From assembly GCA_029203145.1 (NCBI GenBank), contig CP119309.1, positions 2,505,001-2,569,000 on the forward strand: a stretch of 64,000 nt of DNA, read 5' to 3'. The notes below the pieces were generated by a model. The model was not told the DNA's origin, made no database searches, and saw only the letters and a program-made list of their open reading frames with translations. The stretch comes from Candidatus Brevundimonas phytovorans. GTDB lineage: Bacteria > Pseudomonadota > Alphaproteobacteria > Caulobacterales > Caulobacteraceae. Positions 17,949-26,594 of this stretch are shown one piece after another; position 1 is the first letter of the stretch; the number at the start of each line of letters is the position of its first letter. Made by a program: the position numbers and the translations under genes.

Positions 17949-19304
17949 TCAGCGCGAAACCGCCAGGGTGTAGAGCAGGGCTGCGGCCGACAGTCCCATG
18001 ACGCCAAAGGTCAGCCAGACGAAGATGCGCGACAGCAGACCGCCGCGCCGCGCTCCCAGGATCGCCGGGTCGCCGTTGATCCGCGCCACGACATAGAGCA
18101 GGGGCACGGCCGCGATCCCGTTGAACACCGCCGTATAGACCAGGGCCTTGATCGGATTGACGCCAATGAAGTTGAGCAGAAGCCCGATCAGGGTCGCCAC
18201 GGCGATGACCCCATAGAAGCCGCGCGCGTCGCCCAGCCTGTTCGACAGCCCTTCCTTCCAGCCCAGGGCCTCGGACAGGGCGTAGGCCGCTGAGCCCGCC
18301 AGCACCGGAATGGCCAGCAGGCCCAGACCGATCACCCCCGCCGCGAACAGGACCTTGGCCGCCTGCCCCGCATCGGGAAAGGACTTCACCAGGGGCTCCA
18401 GCGCACGAGCCGCGTCCGCCGCCGTCTGGATGTCCGTCACCCCGTTGCGGAACAGGACCGAGGCCGTGGTCATGATGATGAACCACTGCACCAGCTCGGC
18501 CGCCACCATGCCCACGCCGACGTCCAGCCTCATGTCCGACAGATAATAACGCGGCAGGCGCGGCCGTCCGCCCTCGTCCGCCGGCACCTTGCGGTCCAGC
18601 AGTTCCTCCACCTCCTGCGAAGCCTGCCAGAAGAACATGTAGGGCGAGATCGAGGTGCCGAAGACGCCGGTGATGATGAACAGGAAGGAGGCCGTGAACT
18701 CGATGTGCGGGACAAAGGTCGCATAGAGAATCTCGCGCCACGGCTGATCAATGATCAGGGCCGTGGCTGGATAGGCCAGCAGGGCCAGGGCCAGCCATTT
18801 CAGGAACTTGGCGTAAACCCGATAGCTGACGAACACCTCCAGCAGCAGGACCGTCATCGCCGTCAGCAGGGCCAGGAGCCAGACTGGCGCGTCCACCACC
18901 AGGGCCGCCGCATCAGCCACGGCGCCGATGTCCGCGCCGATATTGAGGGTGTTGGCCGCCACCACCAGCAGGACCATGGCGGTCAGGACGTGTCGGGAAT
19001 AGTGCTGCTTGATGACCCCGGCCAGGCCCTGCCCCGTCACCGCGCCGATGCGGGCGCAGGCCTCCTGCACCGCCAGCAGCAGGGGGATCTGATAGAGGGC
19101 GGTCCACAGCATGCCGTAGCCGAACTGGGCTCCGGTCTGGGAATAGGTGGCGATGCCGGACGGGTCGTCGTCGGCGGCGCCGGTGATCAGGCCCGGCCCC
19201 AGAACCTTGAAAATCCGCAGCAGGTCGCGTTTGCGCGGCGCAGCGCCGTCCGCGCCCGCCTCCGGCTTCGGTTCAGCCTGCTGGGACGGCTGCGTCTCGG
19301 ACAA
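17949..19304 (-). CDS. NRAMP-related divalent metal transporter
   Basis: The 451-residue inner-membrane protein has about 11 hydrophobic helices and resembles SLC11/NRAMP. Helix 1 carries DDDPSGIATYSQTG where classic NRAMP has DPGN. The helix-6 region is TSISPYMFFWQASQE where classic proteins have the MPHN metal-binding Met. The altered sites place it in the NRAMP-related clade, whose members can prefer Mg2+ or other ions over Mn2+/Fe2+. The start is TTG at 19304, directly preceded by two in-frame TGA codons and an AGGTG ribosome-binding site. Confidence 0.88.
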   Translation of the reverse strand: MSETQPSQQAEPKPEAGADGAAPRKRDLLRIFKVLGPGLITGAADDDPSGIATYSQTGAQFGYGMLWTALYQIPLLLAVQEACARIGAVTGQGLAGVIKQHYSRHVLTAMVLLVVAANTLNIGADIGAVADAAALVVDAPVWLLALLTAMTVLLLEVFVSYRVYAKFLKWLALALLAYPATALIIDQPWREILYATFVPHIEFTASFLFIITGVFGTSISPYMFFWQASQEVEELLDRKVPADEGGRPRLPRYYLSDMRLDVGVGMVAAELVQWFIIMTTASVLFRNGVTDIQTAADAARALEPLVKSFPDAGQAAKVLFAAGVIGLGLLAIPVLAGSAAYALSEALGWKEGLSNRLGDARGFYGVIAVATLIGLLLNFIGVNPIKALVYTAVFNGIAAVPLLYVVARINGDPAILGARRGGLLSRIFVWLTFGVMGLSAAALLYTLAVSR

Positions 19305-19553
19305 TCATCACCTGTGGGGACTGACGCCTTCCCCGCCAGCCTACGCTCAACGCGGCGGATGGGAAGGCCCCTGCCGCGGCGCGTCGCGATGGGCGCGACG
19401 CCGCCGGAACACAGGCCCGGCAAGCTTGATAGAACGCGGATTTCGCGAGGTTTTTGGTCAACAGTGCAGTTTTTTCCATGATCGGGAAAAAGCCTGTTGA
19501 CCGCCCCGAAGCTCCCCCCTATTAGATCGCTCCTCGGCGGGGCGACCCACCGG

Positions 19554-19640
<87 letters not shown>

Positions 19641-19650
19641 CATTCTCAAG

Positions 19651-19690
19651 CGGCGTCGCATCCGATCGGATGCGGCGCCGTTTGTCATTT
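19651..19690 (+). terminator. Terminator after tRNA-Leu
   Basis: An inverted repeat spanning 19651-19680 (CGGCG-T-CGCATCCGAT against its complement) is followed by TTTGTCATTT. Confidence 0.65.
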
Positions 19691-19799
19691 CAGCCCTGAC
19701 TTTTCATCGACTGCGACAGCAAAGGTTGGCGCTGCGTCCTAGCGATAGCGCGTGGTTCGTCTATGCTGTGGCCCTGAACGACCACCCGAGTTTCCAAGC

Positions 19800-20414
19800 A
19801 TGACCGTTTACCTGCACGAAGGCGACCTGCCCGACGGCCTCGACCTCGGCCCCGAGGTCGCGATCGATTCCGAAACCATGGGCCTGCGCTTCCGCCGCGA
19901 TCCCCTGTGCGTGGTGCAACTGTCCTCGGGCGACGGCGACGCCCATGTCGTGCGGCTGAGCCGCCCCGACTATGACTGCCCCAACCTGAAGCGGCTTCTG
20001 GCCGACCCCAAGGTGCTGAAGCTGTTCCACTTCGGCCGCTTCGACATCGGCATGTTCGACCTGCACCTCGGCGTCGAGACCCGTCCGGTCTATTGCACCA
20101 AGATCGCCTCCAAGCTGGCCCGCACCTATACCGACCGTCACGGCCTGAAGGATGTGGCGCGCGAACTGGCCGGGGTCGACATGTCCAAGGCTCAGCAGAG
20201 CTCCGACTGGGGTTCGCCGGTCCTGTCGCAGGCCCAGCTGGACTACGCCGCCTCGGACGTCCTCTATCTGCATGCCATCAAGGCCAAGCTGGACCTCATG
20301 CTGGAGCGCGAAGGCCGCGCCGAGCTGGCCCGCGCCTGCTTTGACTTCCTGCCCACCCGTTCGCGTCTCGACCTGGCCGGTTGGGACGAGATCGACATCT
20401 TCGCGCACGCCTGA
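19800..20414 (+). CDS. rnd: Ribonuclease D (short form)
   Basis: The 204-residue protein is a DEDDy 3'-5' exonuclease that trims tRNA and other small RNA ends. Catalytic motifs are IDSETMGL (Asp, Glu), FHFGRFDIGMF (Asp) and YAASDVLYL (Tyr, Asp). It consists of the exonuclease domain only; the HRDC domains of E. coli RNase D are absent, as in many alphaproteobacterial forms. The start ATG at 19800 gives MTVYLHEGDLPDG. It is followed after 8 bases by lptC. Confidence 0.9.
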   Translation: MTVYLHEGDLPDGLDLGPEVAIDSETMGLRFRRDPLCVVQLSSGDGDAHVVRLSRPDYDCPNLKRLLADPKVLKLFHFGRFDIGMFDLHLGVETRPVYCTKIASKLARTYTDRHGLKDVARELAGVDMSKAQQSSDWGSPVLSQAQLDYAASDVLYLHAIKAKLDLMLEREGRAELARACFDFLPTRSRLDLAGWDEIDIFAHA

Positions 20415-20422
20415 GGACCAGC

Positions 20423-21085
20423 ATGAGCGACCGCGACGCCCAGGAAGCGCGCAAACGCGCCGACGAGGCCCGGGTCGCCCAGGCGGGCGAGCGCTGGCGC
20501 GCGCGTTCGCGCCGGGTGAAGCTGTATCGCCGCGTCCTGCCCATCGTCATCCTGGTGCTCGCGGGCGGCGCCCTGACCTGGACCGTGTTCCGCACCGTCA
20601 TGTCGGGGGTCGAACGCAAGGCCAGCGAAACGCGTGAGATCCGCCTCGACAACCCCATGTTCCACGGCCAGGACGCGCAAGGGCGCTCCTTCGTCATCGG
20701 GGCCAAGGGCGCGATCCGCGAGCCGGCCACCGGCCATTTCCGCCTGGTCGGCCCCCTGCTGCGCCTGAACCTGGGCGGTCGCAAGGTGACGGAACTGACG
20801 GCGGACGGCGGCACCTATATCGAGACCAGCCGCAAGGTGGTGATCGGGCCGAACGTCAAGATTTCGGACGGCGGCTCCGGCTTCGTCCTGACCACGCCGG
20901 AAGCCGTGGTCGACACCAACACCGGCGTGGTGACAGGCGACAAGGGCGTCGAGGGGCAAGGGCCTCTTGGAACCATCAAGGCTTCGTCCTATGCCATCTA
21001 TGACCAGGGCCAACGGGTCGTCTTCAGCGGCCAGGGCGACAACAAGATGAGCGGGACCATCAACCCCGCGGGATCCGGCAAATGA
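20423..21085 (+). CDS. lptC: LPS export protein LptC
   Basis: LptC is the bitopic inner-membrane part of the LptB2FGC-A machine that passes lipopolysaccharide to LptA. The 220-residue product has an N-terminal Ala/Arg/Glu-rich cytosolic helix, one transmembrane segment (about residues 39-58, ILPIVILVLAGGALTWTVF) and a periplasmic beta-jellyroll domain with NPMFHGQDAQGRSFVI and TPEAVVDTNTGVVTG. Start ATG at 20423. It overlaps lptA by 4 bases (ATGA). Confidence 0.88.
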   Translation: MSDRDAQEARKRADEARVAQAGERWRARSRRVKLYRRVLPIVILVLAGGALTWTVFRTVMSGVERKASETREIRLDNPMFHGQDAQGRSFVIGAKGAIREPATGHFRLVGPLLRLNLGGRKVTELTADGGTYIETSRKVVIGPNVKISDGGSGFVLTTPEAVVDTNTGVVTGDKGVEGQGPLGTIKASSYAIYDQGQRVVFSGQGDNKMSGTINPAGSGK

Positions 21086-21567
21086 CCATGTCCAAGTCGA
21101 ACACCATGATCGCAGGCGCCGCCCTGCTGCTGGCCCTGACGGTCCCCGCGACCTCGGGGGCCCAAAGCGCGCGCGCCGACGCCTCGAAACAGCCGGTCCA
21201 GTACGGGGCCGACGGCGGCGAATACACGCCCAACGGCTTTTCCCTGCGCGGCCGGGCCGAGCTGACGCAAGGCGGCAACCGCCTGCGCGCCGACGCCATC
21301 ACCGGGGTCACGGCCAACGGCGACCTCAGCCGGGTCGAGGCGACAGGCAACGTCTATTTCGTCACCCCGGACCAGAGCATGCGCGGCGACCGCGCCGTCT
21401 ATACCCTGGGCAACGCCGAGGTGGTGGTGACCGGCGACGTCATCCTGACCCAGGGCAAGAACGTCCTGACCGGCAACCGCCTCGTCTATAACGTCCGCAC
21501 CGAGAGCGCCCGCATGGAAGGCGGCAATGGCCGTGTCCAGGGCGTCTTCTATCCGCAAGGGAACTGA
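21082..21567 (+). CDS. lptA: LPS transport periplasmic protein LptA
   Basis: LptA bridges LptC and LptD across the periplasm as a beta-jellyroll oligomer. The 161-residue product has a signal peptide (about residues 1-29, cleavage after SGAQS/ARA) and OstA-like repeats: LRADAITGV, VEATGNVYFV, MRGDRAVYTLGNAEVVVTGDVILTQGKNVLTGNRLVYN. The start ATG at 21082 overlaps the lptC stop. Confidence 0.9.
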   Translation: MTMSKSNTMIAGAALLLALTVPATSGAQSARADASKQPVQYGADGGEYTPNGFSLRGRAELTQGGNRLRADAITGVTANGDLSRVEATGNVYFVTPDQSMRGDRAVYTLGNAEVVVTGDVILTQGKNVLTGNRLVYNVRTESARMEGGNGRVQGVFYPQGN

Positions 21568-21573
21568 CCCCGC

Positions 21574-22383
21574 TTGGCGCGCAAGGAACTCTCAGCCCTG
21601 AACCTCGATCAGGCGGCCGCCGACGACGCGGTCGCCCCCGAGAACACGCTTGAGGCCGCGCGCCAGACCGGCCTGCGCGTCGAGCATATCGCCCGCAGCT
21701 TCGGCCAGCGTCAGGTGGTCCGGGACGTGTCCCTGACTGTCCAGCGCGGCGAGGTCTGCGGCCTGCTGGGGCCCAACGGCGCGGGCAAGACCACCTGCTT
21801 CTACATGATCACCGGCCTGATCCCGGCCGACAGCGGCTCGATCTGGCTGGACGGCGAGGACATCACCGCCCAGCCCATGTACCAGCGCGCCCGCATGGGC
21901 CTGGGCTATCTGGCCCAGGAGGCCTCCATCTTCCGCGGCATGACGGTCGAGCAGAACATCAAGGCCGTGGTCGAACTGCGCGAGAAGACCTCGGCGGGCG
22001 TGCGCGCCGAGACCACCCGCCTGCTGGAAGAACTGCGCATCGACCACCTGCGCCACGCCCCGGCCACCGGCCTGTCGGGCGGCGAGCGTCGTCGCGTCGA
22101 GATCGCCCGCGCCCTGGCCGCCCGACCCAGCTTCATGCTGCTGGACGAACCCTTCGCCGGCATCGACCCCCTGGCCATCGCCGACATCCGTCACGTGATC
22201 CGCTACCTGTCCAGCCAGGGCATCGGCGTGCTGATCACCGACCACAACGTGCGCGAGACCCTGGACATCATCGACCGCGTCTCGATCATCTCGGCCGGTT
22301 CGGTCCTGTTCGAAGGCACCGCCGACGAGGCCGTGCGCGACCCCGAGGTCCGCCGCGTCTATCTGGGCGAAATGTTCGGCTGA
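21574..22383 (+). CDS. lptB: LPS export ABC transporter ATPase LptB
   Basis: LptB powers LPS extraction from the inner membrane. The 269-residue protein has an N-terminal extension of about 30 residues and then a complete ATPase: Walker A GPNGAGKTTC, Q-loop YLAQEASIF, signature LSGGERRRVEIARAL, Walker B LLDEPFAGIDP and H-loop ITDHNVRETL. The start is TTG at 21574, six bases after lptA. It gives a useful contrast with the motif-less KpsT-like protein at 47150. Confidence 0.95.
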   Translation: MARKELSALNLDQAAADDAVAPENTLEAARQTGLRVEHIARSFGQRQVVRDVSLTVQRGEVCGLLGPNGAGKTTCFYMITGLIPADSGSIWLDGEDITAQPMYQRARMGLGYLAQEASIFRGMTVEQNIKAVVELREKTSAGVRAETTRLLEELRIDHLRHAPATGLSGGERRRVEIARALAARPSFMLLDEPFAGIDPLAIADIRHVIRYLSSQGIGVLITDHNVRETLDIIDRVSIISAGSVLFEGTADEAVRDPEVRRVYLGEMFG

Positions 22384-22788
22384 GGCCGACGATCTGTCGC
22401 CCGCCGCGCCTCCGCCATCATGACCCGTCCGGCCAATCCCCTGCCCTGCACGGGTTTGACGCCCTCTCGGGGCTCCAAGGGTCGCAGCGCTGCGGGATAG
22501 ACTAGGATCAGCGTCCTGGTCTTTGACATTGTCCGCTCGCCGCCTTCGCCGCCCGCCACACCGAGGCCCGATCGAAGCCGTCGCTCAGCCCTCAGCGGCG
22601 CGCGGCGTCACGCGCCGCCCATTGCACCAATTGCACTGTTTTTTCTGAGGACGCAGTGCAATGCCCTGCCCGCCCAGATGATCCGGGGCAGGCAGGCGGC
22701 CGCGCCGTTCGCCAGACGTTAAACTCTCTGCCTCACGATCACAGCAAGAACCGGGCCATCTTGCGCCCGCCGGAGGGATTGACGCGCC
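22384..22788. other. Gap between lptB and rpoN
   Basis: These 405 bases contain no convincing coding sequence. The first 230 are GC-rich with no clear structure. The distinctive part is the TTGCAC repeat cluster at 22621-22661, described separately. The rest probably holds the rpoN promoter and leader. Confidence 0.6.
22621..22661. promoter_or_regulatory. TTGCAC direct and inverted repeats upstream of rpoN
   Basis: ATTGCAC (22621-22627) and TTGCACTG (22631-22638) form a direct repeat. TTGCACTG is mirrored by CAGTGCAA (22654-22661) across a T-rich 15-base spacer. The cluster is about 130 bases before the rpoN start, a plausible operator location. No regulator can be named. Confidence 0.35.
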
Positions 22789-24306
22789 GTGATCGGTCAG
22801 AGGCTGGAGGTCAGACAGGGTCAGGGGCTGGTCATCACGCCCCAACTGCAGCAGGCGATCAAGCTGCTGCAGCTGTCGAATCTCGAACTGGAAGCCTTCG
22901 TCGAGGCCGAACTGGAGAAGAACCCCCTGTTGCAGCGCGACGAGGGGGACGCAGCCGGCGAATCGAGCGGCGAGGCGCCGGCCGAAGCGGCCCCCGCCTC
23001 CGGCGAGGCCAGCGAACTGCAGTTCAGCGAGCCCTCGGGCGAGGCCGAGCACGCCATGGATGCGCGCACCGAGGATCTCTACGACGATGCCCCCGGCGAA
23101 CGCGACGCCGACCGCAAGCGCGACGCGGGCGAAGGCGAGCAGCCCGGCCTGTCCGACTGGTCGCGTGCCGGCAATGGCGGCGGCATGGACGGCGAGGACA
23201 TGGAGCGCCCCGATACGCGCGACCTGACCCTGTGGGAACACCTTCAGGCCCAGGCCTCGTCCGCCGGGTTCAGCCCCGCCGACCACGCCATCGCCCTGAC
23301 CCTGATCGACGCCACCGACGAGGGCGGCTATCTGCGCGGCGAACTGCAGGAGATCGCCGACCGGCTGGGCGTGGACCTGGCGCGCATCGAGGCGGTTCTG
23401 ACCGTCTGTCACGGCTTCGAGCCCACCGGCGTCATGGCCCGCTCGGCCCCCGAATGCCTGAAGCTGCAACTGGTCGAGCGCAACCGCTTCGATCCGGCCA
23501 TGGCGGCCCTGCTGGACAATCTGGAGCTGCTGGCGCGCCGTGACCTGCCGGCCCTGCGCAAGGTCTGCGGCGTCGACGCCGAGGACCTGAACGACATGAT
23601 CGCCGAGCTGAAGGGCCTGACGCCCCGCCCCGGCGCCGGCTTCGGCGGCGAGCCGGCCCAGACGGTCGTGCCCGACGTCCACGTCCGTCCCGACCCCGCC
23701 GGCGGCTGGCGCGTGGAACTGAACAGCGACACCCTGCCCCGCCTCCTGATGGACAAGCGCTATCACGGCGTGGTCGCCGCCGGCGCCCGCTCCGAAACCG
23801 AAAAGGCCTTCGTCGCCGACTGCGCCGCCCAGGCCAGCTGGCTGGTCAAGTCGCTGGACCAGCGGGCCAAGACCATCCTCAAGGTCTCCTCCGAGATCGT
23901 GCGCCAGCAGGACGCCTTCCTGGCCTTCGGCGTCGAGTTCCTGCGCCCGCTGAACCTGAAGACCGTGGCCGACGCCATCGGCATGCACGAATCCACCGTC
24001 AGCCGCGTGACCTCGAACAAGTATGTCGCCACCCCGCGCGGGGTGTTCGAGCTGAAATTCTTCTTCACCGCCGCCATCCAGTCGTCCGACGGCGGCGCCC
24101 TGCACTCGGCCGAAGCCGTCCGTCACCGGATCAAGGCCATGATCGACAACGAAGCCGCTGACGGCGACGTGCTGAGCGACGACCGGATCGTGGAAATCCT
24201 CAACGAGACCGGCATCGACATCGCTCGCCGCACCGTAGCGAAGTATCGCGAAGCCCTTAGAATTCCGTCCTCTGTCCAGCGCAGACGGTTGTTGAAGGCC
24301 GGCTGA
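22789..24306 (+). CDS. rpoN: RNA polymerase sigma-54 factor
   Basis: RpoN directs RNA polymerase to -24/-12 promoters and needs an enhancer-binding AAA+ activator. The 505-residue protein has the Gln/Leu-rich region I (LEVRQGQGLVITPQLQQAIK), an acidic variable region II (about residues 45-145), the core-binding region, the helix-turn-helix region with GMHESTVSRVTSNKYV and the C-terminal RpoN box ARRTVAKYREAL. Length is normal. Start GTG at 22789. It sits in the conserved lptB-rpoN-hpf-ptsN order. Confidence 0.97.
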   Translation: MIGQRLEVRQGQGLVITPQLQQAIKLLQLSNLELEAFVEAELEKNPLLQRDEGDAAGESSGEAPAEAAPASGEASELQFSEPSGEAEHAMDARTEDLYDDAPGERDADRKRDAGEGEQPGLSDWSRAGNGGGMDGEDMERPDTRDLTLWEHLQAQASSAGFSPADHAIALTLIDATDEGGYLRGELQEIADRLGVDLARIEAVLTVCHGFEPTGVMARSAPECLKLQLVERNRFDPAMAALLDNLELLARRDLPALRKVCGVDAEDLNDMIAELKGLTPRPGAGFGGEPAQTVVPDVHVRPDPAGGWRVELNSDTLPRLLMDKRYHGVVAAGARSETEKAFVADCAAQASWLVKSLDQRAKTILKVSSEIVRQQDAFLAFGVEFLRPLNLKTVADAIGMHESTVSRVTSNKYVATPRGVFELKFFFTAAIQSSDGGALHSAEAVRHRIKAMIDNEAADGDVLSDDRIVEILNETGIDIARRTVAKYREALRIPSSVQRRRLLKAG

Positions 24307-24376
24307 TCACGCCGCGACGAAGCGTCACCACAAATCGGTGATCGGCGTTGACACCAAACGCAACCCGTCGCGTTCT

Positions 24377-25033
24377 ATGCCTATGCAGATCCAAGTCAGC
24401 GGCAAGCAAGTGGATGTCGGCGAAGCGCTAAGCTCGCGCATCTCCCAGGAACTCGAAGAGGGAGTCGGCAAGTATTTCGCCCGCGGCGGCGAAAACGCCG
24501 AGGTCGTGGTGTCCAAGGACCGCCACGGCTTCCGCGTCGATTGCTGGGTCCGTCTGGCCTCGGGGCAGAGCCTGGTGACGACCGGATTCGGCGGCGACGC
24601 CCAGGCCGCCTTCACCGATAGCCTGGACAAGCTCGAGAAGCGGGTGCGCCGCTACAAGCGTCGCCTGAAAGACCACCATATCGGTCCCAAGGGCCTGTCC
24701 CCTGAGAAGACTGAAAACGCCGCCCGCGAGGTCGCGGCCCTGACCGTCTTCCGCAACCCCGACACCGTCGAGGACGAGGCCTTCGGCGACGCCGGAGCCC
24801 CGGACGAACCGCCGCCCGTCGGCATGGTCATCGCCGAAACCGAGTCGGAAATCCGCACCATTACGGTCGGCCGTGCGGTGCTGGAGCTGGACATGACCGG
24901 CTACCCCATCGTCATGTTCCGCAACGCCGCCCACGGCGGTCTGGCGGTTGTCTATCGCCGCCCTGACGGCAATGTGGGCTGGATCGACCCGGAACGCACC
25001 CTCAAACCGGCAAAGAACGGCTCTGGGTCGTAA
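24377..25033 (+). CDS. hpf: Ribosome hibernation promoting factor, long form
   Basis: Long HPF binds idle 70S ribosomes and dimerises them into 100S particles. The product (about 218 residues) has the N-terminal S30AE domain (residues 1-105, MQIQVSGKQVDVGEALSSRI, VVVSKDRHGFRVDCWVRL, DKLEKRVRRYKRRLKDHH) and a C-terminal dimerisation domain (about 158-212, VGRAVLELDMTGYPIVMFRN). I use ATG at 24377; ATG at 24383 is equally possible and matches many homologues. The gene follows rpoN, as is common in proteobacteria. Confidence 0.94.
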   Translation: MPMQIQVSGKQVDVGEALSSRISQELEEGVGKYFARGGENAEVVVSKDRHGFRVDCWVRLASGQSLVTTGFGGDAQAAFTDSLDKLEKRVRRYKRRLKDHHIGPKGLSPEKTENAAREVAALTVFRNPDTVEDEAFGDAGAPDEPPPVGMVIAETESEIRTITVGRAVLELDMTGYPIVMFRNAAHGGLAVVYRRPDGNVGWIDPERTLKPAKNGSGS

Positions 25034-25105
25034 GGCTTCCACGCGGAGGGCGAAGGCGCTAGAAGACGCCTCGCCCTTCCGCAATGTCGGGCTCGAGTTT
25101 TCGGG

Positions 25106-25576
25106 GTGATCATGGACATCGCTGATTTGCTGTCGTCGGACGGGATCGTCCTGCGGGGCGGCGTCTCATCCAAACGTCAGGCGCTGCATACGGTGGCCGA
25201 GGCTGCGGCCGTGGCCTTGGACATCGATGAGGATCGTGTGCTGGAAGCCCTGCTGGAGCGCGAGGCCCTGGGATCGACCGGCCTCGGTTCGGGCGTCGCC
25301 GTGCCCCACGCCCGCATCAAGGGACTGGACCGCGTCTGCGCCGTGTTTGTGCGGCTCGAGACCCCGGTGGCCTATGAGTCGGTGGATGATCGCCCGGTCG
25401 ACCTCCTGTTCGCCCTGTTCGCTCCCCTGAACGCCGGGGCCGAACACCTGCGGGCCCTGGCGGCGGTGTCGCGGGCCATGCGGTCGCCGGAGTTGCGTGA
25501 ACATCTGCGTCAGGCCCGCACGGTCGACGCCGTCCGCGCCCTTTTCGTCAAGGACGTGCCCGTCGCCGCCGCCTGA
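25106..25576 (+). CDS. ptsN: PTS IIA-like nitrogen regulatory protein
   Basis: PtsN is the EIIA-Ntr end of the nitrogen phosphotransferase relay and regulates targets through its phosphorylation state. The 156-residue protein has the PTS-EIIA-2 fold, with the phospho-acceptor His in GSGVAVPHARI near residue 70. It also has DDRPVDLLFALFAP and EHLRALAAVSR. Start: GTG at 25106 or the ATG two codons on (MDIADLLSSDGI). It follows hpf in the conserved cluster. Confidence 0.94.
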   Translation: MIMDIADLLSSDGIVLRGGVSSKRQALHTVAEAAAVALDIDEDRVLEALLEREALGSTGLGSGVAVPHARIKGLDRVCAVFVRLETPVAYESVDDRPVDLLFALFAPLNAGAEHLRALAAVSRAMRSPELREHLRQARTVDAVRALFVKDVPVAAA

Positions 25577-25656
25577 GCGCGGCCTCGCCCGCATGGTTGC
25601 GATCAGGCAGGCATGACGGCCACTCGCGCGCCCCGAATGTCCGACGCCCCTCAGGA

Positions 25657-25911
25657 TCAGTGAACCGACACCGGCTCCAGCTCGTGGGCGGCGGCGGCGG
25701 CAAAGGCCGTCTCGCGGTCCAGCATGACCGCCAGGCGTTCGCCGTCGGCGCCGTGGACAGCGTAGAGGATCTGATCCGGGTTCAGATCGACGCCGGGGCC
25801 GACCTCGACATGGGCGTCCTCCATCAGGTCCGCGGCGCGGATCGCGCGCACATAGACCAGGTCCGGCGCGCCCAGGCCGGCGAATTCTGACTTGTTCATA
25901 ACCGGCGTCAT
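25657..25911 (-). CDS. DUF1150 family protein
   Basis: The 84-residue protein matches DUF1150, a small family that in alphaproteobacteria lies beside Hsp20 genes. It has VYVRAIRAADLMEDA, LNPDQILYAVHGADGERLAVMLDRETAFAAA and no membrane segment. The function is unknown; co-occurrence with small heat-shock proteins suggests a role in the same stress response. It follows the Hsp20 gene 60 bases downstream on the same strand. Start ATG at 25911, with a second Met at 25899. Confidence 0.88.
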   Translation of the reverse strand: MTPVMNKSEFAGLGAPDLVYVRAIRAADLMEDAHVEVGPGVDLNPDQILYAVHGADGERLAVMLDRETAFAAAAAHELEPVSVH

Positions 25912-25971
25912 AGGACCGCCTCCTTACGCTTGACTGAACGCCCGGACAGCCGGGCGGTTCGACGGCTGTCT

Positions 25972-26391
25972 TCAGCCCGTCGTGATGGGGATGCGTCGAA
26001 CCTGACGCTCCAGTTCGGGGCGCACGAGATCGACGTGCAGCAGGCCGTGTTCCAGTCGCGCCTTGGCGACCTCGAGCCCGTCCGCCAGAACGAAGCTGCG
26101 AACAAAGCCGCGCGCCGCGATGCCGCGATGCAGAAAGGCCTGCTCGCCCTTGCCCGTCTCGTCGCGCTTGCCGGCGATGGTGAGTTGGCGCCCTTCCAGG
26201 GTGATGGTCAGTTCCTCGGGCGCGAACCCCGCCACGGCCAGACTGATGCGCACCGCCGCCTCGCCGACCTGCTCGACATTATAGGGAGGATAGCTCTCGG
26301 CCGCCGCCTTGGCCGCGCGATCAATCAGGGCGCGGGTGTGGTCGAACCCCAGCAGAAAGGGGCTGTCAAACAGGATGGTGCGTGTGGTCAT
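25972..26391 (-). CDS. Small heat-shock protein, Hsp20/IbpA family
   Basis: Hsp20 proteins hold unfolding proteins in a refoldable state. The 139-residue product has an N-terminal arm FDSPFLLGFDHTRALIDRAAK typical of class A bacterial sHsps. The alpha-crystallin domain (about residues 35-125) includes YPPYNVEQ, LTIAGKRDE, FLHRGIAARGFVRSFVLADG and GLLHVDLVR. The C-terminal IxI-like motif is present as RRIPI. I use ATG at 26389-26391 (MTTRTILFDSP) because a longer frame upstream lacks family similarity. A GAGGG ribosome-binding site lies in a short hairpin. Confidence 0.93.
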   Translation of the reverse strand: MTTRTILFDSPFLLGFDHTRALIDRAAKAAAESYPPYNVEQVGEAAVRISLAVAGFAPEELTITLEGRQLTIAGKRDETGKGEQAFLHRGIAARGFVRSFVLADGLEVAKARLEHGLLHVDLVRPELERQVRRIPITTG

Positions 26392-26594
26392 GGGGCCCTC
26401 GCAAACAAGCGACCGCGACCGTCCGCGTCCTCCCTGAAGCGGCAAGGACGCCCGGCCGTTTGCAACAAATGGTCATGCGCGGGGTCGCGGTCAACCGCGG
26501 CGCTGGCCGCCCACGGCGTTCACATGACATACAGGTTGGAACCTTCACTGTAGGGCCACGTTTTCGGGCCTGAGCCCTTAACAAAGGATATTCC

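Noticed and set aside
22359..22559. A 66-codon minus-strand frame after lptB
   Set aside because: It overlaps the lptB end and is Arg/Pro-rich without a family match.
22585..24126. A 513-codon frame antisense to rpoN
   Set aside because: It overlaps the well-supported sigma-54 gene and has only low-complexity Gly/Ala/Val composition.
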